This document shows, piece by piece, positions 1-11,153 of a stretch of DNA of 64,000 nt. A model generated the notes under the pieces. That model saw nothing but the letters and a program-made list of their open reading frames with translations. It was not told the DNA's origin and made no database searches. Origin of the DNA: Congeria kusceri (lineage: Eukaryota > Mollusca > Bivalvia > Myida > Dreissenidae); NCBI GenBank assembly GCA_027627225.1, contig CM051038.1, positions 37,738,341 through 37,802,340 on the forward strand. The letters are read 5' to 3'. The number at the start of each line of letters is the position of its first letter. Position 1 is the stretch's first letter. Both the position numbers and the translations under genes were made by a program.

Positions 1-196
1 ACAACATTTATAAAACCTAAACACGCAATTAACATGCAAATACATCCAGTATGACGATCTGTTTGATTGACTAATCCTAATCAGTGATAAAAGTAAAGCT
101 GACAGGTGTCTTTATTGCTGTCACTTGCAACTGTTTAAATTAATGTTATATAAAAATAAGGTACATTAATTATTATGCGCCCGTTTGAAAAAGAGC

Positions 197-909
197 CGTA
201 TTATGGGAACGCCTGAGCGGGCGGGCGGGCAGATGGGTGGGCGGGCGAGCAGGCGGGCGGCGTGAGATCTTTGTCCGGAGTATAACTTTGTCCACCCTGA
301 ATGGATTTTAAAATCACTTGGCAGAAGTGATAAGCATGATAAGACGGAAGGTCACTCCCAACAACCAGGCCCCTAGGTCCAAGGAAAAGGTCACAATTCA
401 TGGTCAAATGTCAAATATAGGAATTCAATCCTTAACACATTGTCCGGAGCATAACTTTGTTTAGCATGGATGGATTTTCGAATAACTTGGCAGAAGTGAT
501 ACGCATGATGAGACGGTGTGTTGTGCGCAAGAACCAGGTCCCTAGGTCCAAGGTTAAGGTCACAATTCAAGGTCAAATGTAAAATATAAGAAATCAATCC
601 TTACCCCATTGTTTGGAGCATATCTTTGTCAAGCATGGATGGATTTTCAAATAACTTAACAGAAGTGACAAGCATAGTGGGACGGAGTTTTATGCACAAG
701 AACCAGATCCCTAGGTCCAAGGCCAAGGTCACAGTTTAAGGTCAAATGTCAACTATTGAAATCAATCCTTAACACTTTATCCAAAGAATATCTTTGTCCA
801 GCATAGATGGATTTTCAAATAACTGAAGTGACAAGCATGGTGAGGTGTAGTGTCGCGCGTAAGAACCAGGTCCCTAGGTCCTAGGTCAAGGTCACAATTG
901 AAGGTTAAA
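197..909 (+). repeat. Tandem-core array, family A
   Basis: About four diverged units of roughly 170 bp begin near 273, 441, 611 and 779, each opening with a TGTCCGGAGCATAACTTTG-like motif and carrying CCTAGGTCCAAGGTCAAGGTC. A (CGGG)n-like microsatellite at about 216-263 precedes the first unit, as expected for the 5' side of a pearl-type element. The open frames across it are artefacts of the repeat, because the same short peptide recurs with substitutions. Positions 1-196 hold nothing recognisable. Confidence 0.8.
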
Positions 910-2095
910 GGCATAGTGGCAGCGTCAGTTTTTCGTTTCCGCTCATTAACTGGAAAACGAATTGAGCTGTTGTAAAGAAACTTCATACATAGGTACCTTA
1001 TTGCAAGACCTCGCTTTGGATTGCAAAAGGGGTGGCTGGGGTCAAGGTCAAGGTTACTGTTTCTAAAAATAGAAAAACGGTTTCCGCTCAATAACTTGAG
1101 AAAGCATTGAGATATTTTAATAAACCTTAATTCATGGATACCTTATATTGAGACCTCGCCTGGGATTGCATGTGGGGTGGGTGGGGTCAATGTCAAGGTC
1201 GCTGGTACTAAAAATAGAAAAACAGTTTCTTCTCAATAACTTAAGCATGCATTGAGATATTTTAATGTAACTTAATACATAGATGCGTGGGGTCAAGGTC
1301 ACTGTTACTAAAATTAGAAAAATGGTTTCCCCTAAAAAACTTGAGAACGAATTTAGATATTTCAATGAAACTTCATACATAGATACCTTATATCAAGACC
1401 TCGCTTTGGATTGCATATGGGGTGGGTGGAGTCAAGGTCAAGGTCACTGTTACTAAAAGTTAAAAAAAGTTTTTCGCTCAATAGCTTGAGAACACATTGA
1501 GATATTTTAATGAAACTTCATACATAGATACCTTTTATCACGACCTGGCTTGGGATTGCGTATGGGGTGTGTGAGGTCAAGGTCACATTACAAAAAATAG
1601 AAAAACAGTTTCTGCTCATTAACTTGAGAACACATGGTGATATTTTAATGAAACTTCATACATAGATACCTTATATTGAGATGTCGCTTGGGATTGCGTG
1701 TAGGGTGGATGGGGTCAAGGTCACTGTTACTTAAAATTTTAAAAAAAGTTTCCGCTGAATAGCTTGAGAACACATTGAGATATTTTAATGAAACTTCATG
1801 CATAGATATCTTATATCTAGACCTTGCTTGGGATTGCATATGGGGTGGATGGGGTTACGGTCACAATTACTAAAAATAGACAAACAAGTTTTTGCTCAAT
1901 AGCTTGAGAAGACATTGAGATATTTTAATAAAACTTTATATGTAGATACCTTATATCTAGACCTCACTTTGGATTGCATATGGGGTGGGTGGGGTCAAGG
2001 TCAAGGTCAGAATTTCAAAAACTTTAATTTTTGTGCTGACTTGAATGAATTTCATTTGAAAAATTTGGTTCTTGGGGAATTTCTGTTTCTTTTTT
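910..2095 (+). repeat. Tandem-core array, family II (copy 1)
   Basis: About eight units of roughly 138-146 bp. Each contains TTTCCGCTCAATAACTTGAG, AGATATTTTAATGAAACTTC, ACCTTATATCGAGACCTCGC, GCATATGGGGTGGGTGGGG and TCAAGGTCAC. The unit recurs at 22.0-23.8, 26.4-27.4, 38.4-39.9 and 42.6-43.3 kb and, inverted, at 53.0-53.7 and 56.4-57.9 kb. The tail near 2030-2095 (GTGCTGACTT, then AAAAATTTGGTT) is a decayed version of the 3' end seen intact near 39900. Confidence 0.85.
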
Positions 2096-2755
2096 TTTGG
2101 CATCGTGAATACAGATTTTTGAATATATGAGGAATAGTTTTGATACCTGAAATCACAACTACATAGAGAGAGGCTTTGGAGATCAATTAGATGCACGAAT
2201 ACCATGACTACCTTATTGGTTTCTGAATTGTTTCTTTTTAGTCATTCAATCTTAACCCCAAAAAAGCATCTTTGACGGGCGTATCTTTGTGACAATGGCA
2301 CTCTTGTTGTTCTATAAAAATAAGGAACAAAACATCGTATATGGAAATCAGCTGGATGTTTGAATCTCATGTGTTTGTAGAGATCGGATGCACCTCTGTG
2401 TAATGTAAAGGTGCTTGGTCATGGTAAACGTATCACCGAATACTTCAGCATTGTTCCCTAAAGTTACGACCGTACATGCATCTGTATTGCACCCATCAAT
2501 AGCTAGGTGAATAACTGCAGTAGGCCAGAGAGCAGAGATTCATTTTGATGTGCGTCTTGCGTCAGAGACAAAAGTATTTTCATGAGGACGCAACAAAAAT
2601 TAAACATGTTCGTCTGTCGGTCGCAAAGTACAAAGTCAATTGTTTAGAAATTTAGCATTCTTTCAAACCAAAACAAAATACCCACACATGATTACCTTAT
2701 GCACGAAACACGTATTTATCCAATTGAATTATATTAACATGAAACAATATGCCAC
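2096..2755. other. No gene or repeat recognised
   Basis: AT-rich sequence between two repeat arrays. Short open frames here have no recognisable domain, and I see no splice-flanked coding segment. Confidence 0.5.
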
Positions 2756-4140
2756 GCCACGTATATTGGTTTACTTATGTTGGTCTGTCGGTTGGTCGGT
2801 AGGTAGATCACTTTCATTTCCGCTCTCTAAGTTCAACAGTTTTCATCTGATCTTCACCAAACTTCATGAAAATGTTTGTGGGTATAATATCTAGGTCAAG
2901 TTTGATAATCAGCTAAATCCCCCTGGGAATTGTGGAGTTATGAAAACTTCATGAAAATGTTTGTAATAATAATATATAGTTGAAGTTCGATAATCAGCCG
3001 AATTGCCTGAGGAATTGTGGAGTTATTGCCCTTGAATTATCTTAAATTGGCCTTTTTAGCTGTTTGCACTCAGTAAATCCAACAGTTTTCATCCGATTTT
3101 CATCAAACTTTGTGGCATAGTATCTCGGTCAACTTTAATAATCAGCCAAATCGTCCAAGTAATTGTGGAGTTATGGCCCTTGAATTGTCTAAAATTGTCA
3201 GTTTTAGCAAATTCCGTTCTCTAAGTCAAACAAAGTCGGATTTCACATTAGTTTATCACAATTTAAGTTCTTGGGTCACCGAATCCCATTAAGCAATTAC
3301 GAAGTTTTCTTAAAAAGATATACTCTAGGTTGCAGAGTTTGGTTTGAGCTTAGCTGGGTAATTATGGGTCAGCAGCTAACAGTAAGGGGTACCTGCCCTG
3401 CGTTATCCATAACTATGACATCAACAATCAGGTTGTGCATATGATATAGACTTCACTTGAGATCAACTATTTGCTGAATAGATGATCTTGCTCGACCTCA
3501 GTATCTATGTCTGAGCTTTGATTTAGTGTTTTGATTCACAAGTCTAAAAACTTCATACCTATATAAGTTATTCACTTGAAACTTGACATATACCTTTGTA
3601 ATTAATTCCAGCATCAGGTGCTGTAATGCCCGTGTCTTGGTTTTGTATTGTTTCAAAGTTACATCAGCTAAATCACTCGGGAATTGTGGAGTTATGAAAA
3701 CTTCATGAAAATGTTTGTAATAATAATATCTAGTTGAAGTTCGATAATCAGCCGAATTGCCTGAGGAATTGTGGAGTTATTGCCCTTGAATTATCTTAAA
3801 TTGGCCTTTTTAGCTGTTTGCACTCAGTAAATCCAACAGTTTTCATCCGATTTTCATCAAACTTTGTGGCATAGTATCTCGGTCAACTTTAATAATCAGC
3901 CAAATCGTCCAAGTAATTGTGGAGTTATGGCCCTTGAATTGTCTAAAATTATCAGTTTTAGCAAATTCCGTTCTCTAAGTCCAAAAGTTCATAGCTGAAA
4001 CTTGGTGAAAATCTTTGTGGGCGTATTATCTCGGTTAAGTTTGATAATCAACCAAATCGTCTCAGTAACTGCAGAGTAATGGCCCTTGCTAATCTACAAT
4101 TAGCCTTTTTAGCTATTTTAACCTAAATGGGGCATAACAG
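2756..4140 (+). repeat. Tandem-core array, family C, interrupted by segment X
   Basis: The array opens with a GGTCTGTCGGTTGGTCGGTAGG microsatellite-like stretch near 2782, then units of about 150-170 bp carrying GATAATCAGCC, GGAATTGTGGAGTTATGGCC and CATCAAACTTTGTGG. The run is split at about 3231-3660 by a non-array segment that has a second copy at 4821-5226. Array sequence at about 2935-3229 is nearly identical to about 3675-3965, so part of the array was duplicated along with the interruption. Confidence 0.75.
3231..3660 (+). repeat. Segment X, copy 1 of a direct duplication
   Basis: It runs from AAGTCGGATTTCACATTAG to TTGTATTGTTTCAAAGTTA and matches 4821-5226 almost base for base. This copy carries about 25 extra bases near 3423-3447 (around CAATCAGGTTGTGCATATG) that are absent from the second copy. 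Its 3' part resembles the ATTCCAGCATCAGGTGC units of family F arrays, so it is itself repeat-derived. Confidence 0.8.
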
Positions 4141-4820
4141 CTCTTGTTACAATTTGTTTCAAAAGACATTTATTTTATAGAAACGTATTGGGACTCATTG
4201 ATTCGGTTTGGGACTCATTGTTCAAAAAATGTGAGCCCCAAGGACTCATACTGTCAGATTTCTAAATAAATCACTGAGACAGGCATCTCAGACAATATTA
4301 TTATTCAAACAATAATGTTTGGACAATATCGATAGAATTAATACTAATACTCTCGGACTACCTGACAAACCTTGTTTATTTACTATTAATGATTTGATTT
4401 GCTACATGCTAAGAACAGTCTGAAGCAATGAATCTTATTTAAGGTTGATGATGCTACTCTGCAGCTGGGGCGACTGTGCTGAAGATTCAGGGAAATACAG
4501 GAAGGAAAATACTCGTCACTATGCATTCAAGAGAGATGATACTAATCTTGGTAATTTACCATTGCATAACCAACATCTTTTAGCTCACTTGCACATATTG
4601 AGCCCAAGTGTGAGCTATTGTGATCAGTTGTTGTCCGTCCTCCATTGTGCTTGATCATGCGTAAACGTTTTGCATTAAACAACATTTCAGAAACTGTTGG
4701 ATTAAAGATAACAGAACCTAACAAGTATGTGTTGGTTGATCCTCAATCACATCTCTTCAAAAATAGTTGATCCTTGCAGAAATCTAGTAAAATTTCAATG
4801 GCAAATCTTTTATCAACTAC
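4141..4820. other. No gene recognised; 5' stub of another repeat family
   Basis: Includes a local doublet of GGGACTCATTG (about 4190-4220). A stretch near 4580-4660 (TTTTAGCTCACTTGCACA, AAGTGTGAGCTATTGTGATC, TTGTCCGTCCTCC) looks like the 5' end of a further tandem-core family related to sequence near 14925. No supported coding region. Confidence 0.45.
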
Positions 4821-5226
4821 TAAGTCGGATTTCACATTAGTTTATCACAATTTAAGTTCTTGGGTCACAGAATCCCATTAAGCAATTACGAAGTTTTCTT
4901 AAAAAGATATACTCTAGGTTGCAGAGTTTGGTTTGAGCTTAGCTGGGTAATTATGGGTCAGCAGCTAACAGTAAGGGGTACCTGCCCTGCGTTATCCATA
5001 ACTATGACATCAAGACTTCACTTGAGATCAACTATTTGCTGAATAGATCATCTTGCTCGACCTCAGCATCTATGTCTGAGCTTTGATTTAGTGTTTTGAT
5101 TCACAAGTCTAAAAACTTCATACCTATATAAGTTATTCACTTGAAACTTGACATATACCTTTGTAATTAATTCCAGCATCAGGTGCTGTAATGCCCATGT
5201 CTTGGTTTTGTATTGTTTCAAAGTTA
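4821..5226 (+). repeat. Segment X, copy 2 of a direct duplication
   Basis: Direct copy of 3231-3660, shorter by about 25 bases. The identity stops at TTTCAAAGTTA, after which this copy continues into single-copy sequence (TGGTTTTCCTTATGTGGC) while copy 1 passes into family C array. Confidence 0.8.
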
Positions 5227-5399
5227 TGGTTTTCCTTATGTGGCTATATATAATAATTTGAAACTCTTCTTGTCAGAAACACTGGCTGGATTTCAAAATA
5301 AATTCACAGTAATGTTCCTATACCTATTCCTTCAACTCACTTTTTTTGAGCCCACCTACGGTCAGCTCGACTTAGTTGTTTTAATTGCTTTTTCTTTGT

Positions 5400-6765
5400 A
5401 TTTGCATTAGTGTGTGCGTGCGTGTGTATGTCTGTCTGATCTTGTCCGGACTGTAACTTCATCATTCATCTGGCAATTTTTAAATAACTTGCCACAAATG
5501 TTCACCAGGTGGAGACAGAGGGTCACGCATAAGACCTGTGTCCTTAGCTCAAAGGTCAAGGTCACACTTAGGGGTCAAATATCAAATATAAGCATTTAAC
5601 AGTTTGTCTGGACTGTAACTTCATCAGTCATCAGGCAAGTTTAAAATAACTTGCCACAAATGTTCACCATTTGGAGCCTATGTGTCGCACGCAAGACCTT
5701 TGTCCCTAGCTCAAAGGTCAAGGTCTCACTTAGAGGTCACAAGTCAAATATGGGCATAATACATGTACAGCTTGTCCGGACTGTAACTTCATCATTCATT
5801 GGGAAATGTTAAAATAACTTGCCACAAATGTTCACCATGTGGAGATGGGGTGTCGTGCTGTGTCGTTAGCCTGAAGGTCAAGGTCACATTTAGTGGTCAG
5901 AGGTCAAATATGGGTATAATACAGCTTGTCCGGACTGTAACTTCATCATTCATCAGGCAATTTTAAATAACTTGCCACAAATGTTTACAACGTGGAGGCG
6001 ACGAGTCTTGCGCAAGACATGTGTCGAGATCAAAGGTCAAGGTCACACTTAAAGATCAAAGGTCAAATATAGCCATAATACAGCTTGTCTGGACTGTGAC
6101 TTTATCATTTATCAGACAATTTTTAGATAACTTGCCACACATGTTCACCATGTGAAGACGGCATGTCACACGCAAGACCTGTGTCCCTAGCTTAAAGGTC
6201 AAGGTTACACTAAGAGGTCAAATATGAGCTTAATGCAGCTTGTCCGCAATTTTACAATAACTTGCCACAACTGTTCACCATGTAATGATGGCATGATGCG
6301 CGCAAGACCTGTGTCACTAGCTCAAACGTCAAGGTCACACTTGGAGGCTAAAGGTCTAATATGAGCATAATACAGCTTGTTTGAACAGTAACTTTGTTAT
6401 TCTTCCGTAAATTTTAAATAACTTGCCACAAGTGTTCACCATGTGGAGAAGGCCTGTTGCGCTCAAGACATGCGTCCCTTGCTCAAAGGTCTGGACTGTA
6501 ACATCATAATTCATCAGGGAATTTTAAATAACTGCAACAAATGTCGTGTTTACAGCCTATGTCCCTAGCTCAAAGGTTAAGGTCACACTTATAGGTCAAA
6601 GGTCAAATATTAGCATAATACAGCTTGTCCGAACTGAAACTTCATCATTCATTAGGCAATTTTAAAATAATTCGACACAATTGTTCACCATGTGGAGACG
6701 GCATGTTGCACGCAAGACCTGTGTCCCTATCTCAGAAGTCAAGGTCACACTTAGATGTCTTAGAA
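5400..6765 (+). repeat. Tandem-core array, family D
   Basis: Eight or nine units of about 110-170 bp. Each opens with TTGTCCGGACTGTAACTTC and contains AACTTGCCACAAATGTTCAC, CAAGACCTGTGTCCCTAGC, TCAAAGGTCAAGGTCACAC and GCATAATACAGC. A GT-rich microsatellite (GTGTGTGCGTGCGTGTGTATG-like) lies just upstream at 5410-5430. The last unit is cut off near 6760. Confidence 0.8.
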
Positions 6766-7049
6766 ACTGTGATTTTACAATAAAAACATTACAAGTTGCT
6801 TTCTTGACAACAGGCTTGACATGTTGCCAAACACATCTAGTATTTGCTCCGCTGGCCAAAGGCCAGCAAGTTTATGCCATGGCGGTTAGTCCGACATGCG
6901 TGCGTGTGTCTGTAAACTGTTCCCTAAAATGACATCATCTCTGAAACTTAAGTTGGCCATTTTTGATAAAACTTCAAAGAAATGTTCGTTGGGTGGTCCT
7001 CAACTACAGTTGTAGAGATGGTTCCAGTCCGCTGCATAAGATGGACATC
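6766..7049. repeat. Fragment of a further tandem-core element
   Basis: A short hairpin GCTGGCCAAAGGCCAGC (near 6850), then GTGCGTGTGTCTG and one partial core unit. The same family appears to continue at 12098 (GAGCTATAAATAG, AATCTTTAAACAACATCTCC), as if the 7057-12090 block had been inserted into it. Confidence 0.5.
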
Positions 7050-7226
7050 AGAGCTAATATCCACAAAGCTCCTTAGTGAACATTCCTTAAACATTCCTTA
7101 AACTCATAAAATTCCTTACGTATGTAGCTGGTTCACAGTTTATTGTGTCTTATCCAGCTTTAATCTGGTAAAGAATCAACACATGCTTCTTATTTTACCA
7201 TATGTCAAAGATAAAATGGTCATTAT

Positions 7227-7240
7227 CAGGGTTGTCATTA
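7227..7240 (+). repeat. hAT terminal inverted repeat, transposase 3' side
   Basis: CAGGGTTGTCATTA, matched exactly in inverted orientation at 11137-11150. The CAGGG start is common among animal hAT elements. Confidence 0.85.
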
Positions 7241-7435
7241 ACAAATGAAACAAACGATTTTTTCTGAAAAGTAACCGATCAGGCTGGGGTCATGGGGGCC
7301 GCCTAGGTCCCTTTGTAGGTCCAGGGCAAGGCCCTGGTGGGGGCTCAGGGGGGCCCCTGATCGAAAACGAATTTTGAACATTTTGGATGTCACAATACTG
7401 GTATCCTGAGTACAAAAGTCACTGTTTTGAATGTA

Positions 7436-7441
7436 TTTAAT
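7436..7441 (-). terminator. Possible poly(A) signal of the transposase gene
   Basis: ATTAAA on the minus strand, 16 bp past the stop codon. This is the commonest variant of AATAAA. No canonical AATAAA was seen nearer. Confidence 0.3.
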
Positions 7442-7456
7442 GTACCTAAATTACCT

Positions 7457-10400
7457 TTAAAACTCTTCACAATCTGAATCATCAGAATCACTAGCCTCTT
7501 TCTGCAGTGTTTTCAAGGCTGCTTCTATCTCCATTCTCAGTTCATCCTGTCCAATAACCAACTGAGTGTCATCTGTCTGCACCCCTGCCTCTGTGTAATT
7601 ACTAGCTGCAGCTGCTGCTACTGTTTCCTTCTTCTCAGTTCTGACTGCTAGCTTTCTCCTGGTCTTCTGATTCATCCATTTTGACACTGCTCCCTTTACC
7701 AGTTCTCCTGCATCCTCACACTTGGGACCATTCACAGTTACTTGCAGTAAGGCATTCAGCAAGTCATTTTGAATTCTATTTCTGTGTCTTGTTTTAATGT
7801 TTATCAGAGCACTGGCTTCCCTTTCTGGCCAGGCATTACTTATTGGAAGCGAGGCAGCTACTTTTGCTATAAAACAAAGTTTTGGAAAGAATTGTTTGTA
7901 TACTGGCACTGACAAAAGTTGATTCAGACACCATTCTGTAGTGGAAATCTTATCTGTGTTATCAAGAACACCTTTTGGAATTTTTGGTTTCAAAATGTCT
8001 CTCAGATGGTGTTTCAAGCTACCCCATTCCGTTTCAAGTTGATTGACCTCCTTCGGTTTATCTGCAAAGAAATGTGTGGCTATCTGCTGAATTTCTCTAT
8101 TTCCATAATCTTTGAACTGGGCTGGGTTTTCAGGAATTGGCACTGGGTCAAAGATACAGAAGGCTGCTAATATTTCGGAAGAATCACCAAATCTGCGATC
8201 AATGTTTGTCTTTAAAGCAGTGATGTACTTATTGAGTAATGTCTGTGTTTCGTCCATCACTTTTGGGGACATTGTTAATTCGGCACTAATGTTAGTAAAT
8301 GAATCTATGTCACTTTGCAGAGAAACAAGTGGGGTTTCTTCCTCAATAATGCCATCAAGTTTGTCCTTAGCACGGTTGACCTCAGGAATGATGGAAGAAA
8401 AACAGAACGAATCCCTTTGGAACACTCTGGAGAGGTTTGACAGAACTGGTAGTACATCTTTGAGAATGTAAATTGCTCCAAGGAATTTCATGGTTTTGAT
8501 TCTTTTCAACAACCCTAAGGACATTGCATCTTCATTTTGAGACTGTGATAGTGTTTGCAACAAAGCCTCATAATCATTGAATACTGCTTTTACTGACGAG
8601 TCAAGGCTCAGCCACCTTGTTCTGCAAGCTTTTTTCAAACGTGTTGCTACTGATTTGGAAGCTCCTTTACTCAAGTTCATGCTTTTTAACTGCATCTGCA
8701 TTTTCAGATAGGCTGCCATTCTTTTGGGGGAATTTTCAAAATAACTCCACAATTGTCTCAGGATAAGTTCTACTTCCTTAATGTATTTAATACTCTCATT
8801 GCTGTCAGTACAAGAAAGAGCAAGCTTGTGACATACACAGTGTACATTAATTAGTGTGGGACACTTCAAGCGCAGCAGTGCAGCTACTCCTCTTCTTTTA
8901 CCAACCATAACAGATGCACCATCAGAGGAAAACCCAGTCATCTTTGTAATGTCAAGTCCACTATTTTGTACAGTCTCTACAAGTAAGTCTGAAATGCTGT
9001 CTGCATTAGCTGCGCTTGATTTCTCTAATATGTCTTGGCAGGACAAAAAGGAAGTATGCGCATTGCCAGAGTCCTGATCAAAATACTGAATAAATGTTAT
9101 GAGCTGCTCAGTAACACTGATATCAGACGCTTCATCAGTAAGTATGCCAAATGCACCGGCTTTCTGAACTTTTTCAACCATGCCCTCTTTCACCGTTTCA
9201 CCGAAGGTTAGGAAAAACTCCCTCTGAGCACCAACAGACATATGGTCAAAGTACTTCAGATTCTTGTAGTCATATACAGTTTCTATCATGCTCAACATCA
9301 AATTTAATTTTCTAATTGGCATAAAGTTTTTCATAAGAAAATATGCAGTTGAGAATACGTTTTCATACAAAGATGTTTCAACATTTTGTTTGTGACAAAC
9401 TTCTGTGTGAAAACAGACAGCTGTTGTACCAACTCAGTTTCAATTGCTGACATATGGATCTTAGATCCCGAATGGGTCTTTAAAGTATCTTCTAAAAACC
9501 GTGTACCAGGTGTATTAACAAATACATCTCTTTTATTATGGGGGTGTTTCATGTTGTGTATTGTACATAATATGCAGAACATGCCCTGGCCTTCTACAAA
9601 AGAAAGCCACCAATAATCTGAGAGTTTGTTATGATTAAATGTTTTGGGAAGCAGTATTTTCTTTTCGGTTTTTGAGATATCTGTGCAGAAATTATCCTGA
9701 CAAAGATTCCTGTGATGTACCCTATTCTCAGATCCATCAAATAATGTTTTAACTAGCTGAAGACATTCTTTATCAGAAAATGGCTTTTGGTGATGTGAAA
9801 CCTTTGTTTCCTCTGGTTTAGAAGCATTTATAGAGGGCAAAACATGTTCGTGTACGGACAGATCAACACTCATGGATTCTGCCCCCTGCTGTTTAGAGGC
9901 TGATGACGCTGGATTCACAGACCGCACTTCAATTTCAACCCCTTTGCCCCCGTCATCAGCTGGTTGGGAGCTGTGTGTAGATGAACCAGCATTGCCCCCA
10001 GAGCCACATGCATCGGCTGTAGGTGAATGCCCACTGCCCTCGGGTTTGGAACATGGGTTGTCTGTAGATGAATCAGCACTCCCCTTATCTGACCCTGAAA
10101 TACAATTTTGTTCATAAATATTAAACGCGATATATGGACCATATATGCTTTTCTCAGAGAAATATTTTTATCTGTTCTCATTATGGTTGAAAGAAGACAG
10201 GTTTGCTTTAAATATTTTTTAAGAGACGAAGTAGTCGAGGAAAGGACGTCATTTTTTAGAAATAATACATGGCTTGTGAAGTAATGTTTTTTTTATTTAT
10301 TTTGCTTGGAAAAACAAAGCTAAGTTAAAGTATACCATGTTTAGTTATAACATACATTGTTTCACTGCAAATTTAATTTATTTTAGTTAAATTGTTTTAC

Positions 10401-10887
10401 ATCAATAGTTTTACTTTTAAATGATACAAATTATTTAACCCCATGTGTGTGCATGAAATTACATATCTCTATTATATGTCTCTGATTCAATCATTTGCTT
10501 AACTGTTCAACTGCAAAATAACAAATCGAAAGTAATTAAATTATTCTAAGAATGTACGATCTCAAATAGAAACGATAATATTTTTTTTAATTCTCTTTAT
10601 TTAGAAAAGAAAATAAATCGTTTGCCTTACCTTGAACACAGTGAAACAACAGAACGAGGCAACGAAACACCTCCGGTCTCAGTGAACTGCGAAAAGCAGT
10701 CAAAACAAAAACTTCAACAAATCAACTTTTCGAACAAGTGTCATGCATCCGAACATAAACGAAACAATAAATAAACTGTTAGGCTATCCATGTCCAAACT
10801 CGTTTAATTCTCACCCTGTTTCGATTTGAAACCAAAGTCGGACAAAGTTTTAAATTTCTTTTTCTTAGGCTCGTTCGCCATTGCCAT
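7457..10887 (-). CDS. hAT transposase, two exons, one frameshift
   Basis: Predicted to bind the element's ends and catalyse its cut-and-paste movement in the nucleus. Exon 1 is 10887-10815 and exon 2 is 10094-7457; joined, they give roughly 900 residues, a normal hAT length. In order I see a lysine-rich start, a Ser/Gly-rich linker, a TTF/BED-like zinc finger (CILCTIHN, then HSGSKIHMS, about 9500-9620), the catalytic-core aspartates in TDEASD (about 9136) and SSDGASVM (about 8923), the CVCHKLALS motif, the conserved tryptophan in RTRWLSLD, and a C-terminal dimerisation region (AWPEREASALINIKTRHR, then VTVNGP). The frame changes once near 9383-9390: the N-terminal frame stops at 9331, while the core frame is open through this point. 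The copy is therefore probably inactive unless the shift is a sequencing error. The stop codon is at 7457-7459. Confidence 0.8.
10095..10814 (-). other. Predicted intron of the hAT transposase gene
   Basis: A 720-bp GT-AG intron, AT-rich compared with the exons. A further donor-like CAAG/GTAAGG (10634-10626) and acceptor-like CTTTTCGCAG would define a 56-bp internal exon, but including it puts a TGA in frame immediately, so I treat it as unused or an alternative. Confidence 0.6.
10815..10887 (-). CDS. First coding exon of the hAT transposase
   Basis: The ATG at 10887 has A at -3 and G at +4, and a second ATG follows two codons later at 10881. Twenty-four codons encode a basic start (NEPKKKKFKTLSDFGFKSKQ), resembling the lysine-rich 'KKK..L..FG' N-termini of hAT proteins. 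The exon ends in AACAGG followed by the donor GTGAGA. Splicing to the acceptor GTATTTCAG at about 10095-10103 restores GGG across the junction and enters the exon 2 frame, which then stays open for 55 codons to the zinc-finger part. This phase match is the main support. It is too short to appear as a long open frame by itself. Confidence 0.65.
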
Positions 10888-10960
10888 GCTGCTGTATACA
10901 TTCATTTTGTACTGAGGCACGTGATTGGTTATAAAACTAGTATCAACCAATTAAAAGCCA
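10888..10960 (-). promoter_or_regulatory. Possible promoter of the hAT transposase gene
   Basis: On the minus strand, a CCAAT box (10924-10928) adjoins a palindromic E-box CACGTG (10918-10923), about 30-40 bp upstream of the start codon. No clear TATA box. These motifs are short, so support is weak. Confidence 0.3.
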
Positions 10961-11136
10961 CGTTTTAATTACAAGCGTTCTAATGCGAAAAAACGGTGTC
11001 GCGATACATAATTCCTCGTCAATTTATTCGCTATATGCGAGATCGATATTTCCGATCACAATTTTCACAAAGTTCCCGAAAAAACAACCGATTTTCTCAC
11101 GATTTTAAACGATGAATTCGATCGGCAATCGGTTAA

Positions 11137-11150
11137 TAATGACAACCCTG
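11137..11150 (-). repeat. hAT terminal inverted repeat, promoter side
   Basis: TAATGACAACCCTG, the exact reverse complement of 7227-7240. Identity stops after 14 bp. Confidence 0.85.
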
Positions 11151-11153
11151 GAT

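Larger units (their letters stand above)
7227..11150 (-). mobile_element. hAT-superfamily DNA transposon
   Basis: A 3924-bp element bounded by perfect 14-bp terminal inverted repeats, CAGGGTTGTCATTA at 7227-7240 and its reverse complement at 11137-11150. Subterminal copies of AACCGAT occur at both ends. It encodes one minus-strand transposase. The family is expected to make 8-bp target duplications. The flanks are GTCATTAT on the left and GATTATAC on the right, which fit only if two bases were lost from the right copy (GTCATTAT versus G..ATTAT). The right end abuts the 5' terminus of a family E element, suggesting insertion at that edge. Confidence 0.85.

Noticed and set aside
201..1380. Numerous 60-104-codon minus-strand frames with similar peptides
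   Set aside because: They are translations of tandem DNA repeats. Similarity follows the unit period, start positions are arbitrary and no domain is present.
8112..8471. Plus-strand open frame of 119 codons
   Set aside because: It is antisense to the hAT transposase, whose frame has clear family motifs. The plus-strand frame has none.
10631..10686. 56-bp internal exon of the hAT gene with consensus-like splice sites
   Set aside because: Including it after exon 1 gives an immediate in-frame TGA. Direct splicing of exon 1 to 10094 keeps the frame.
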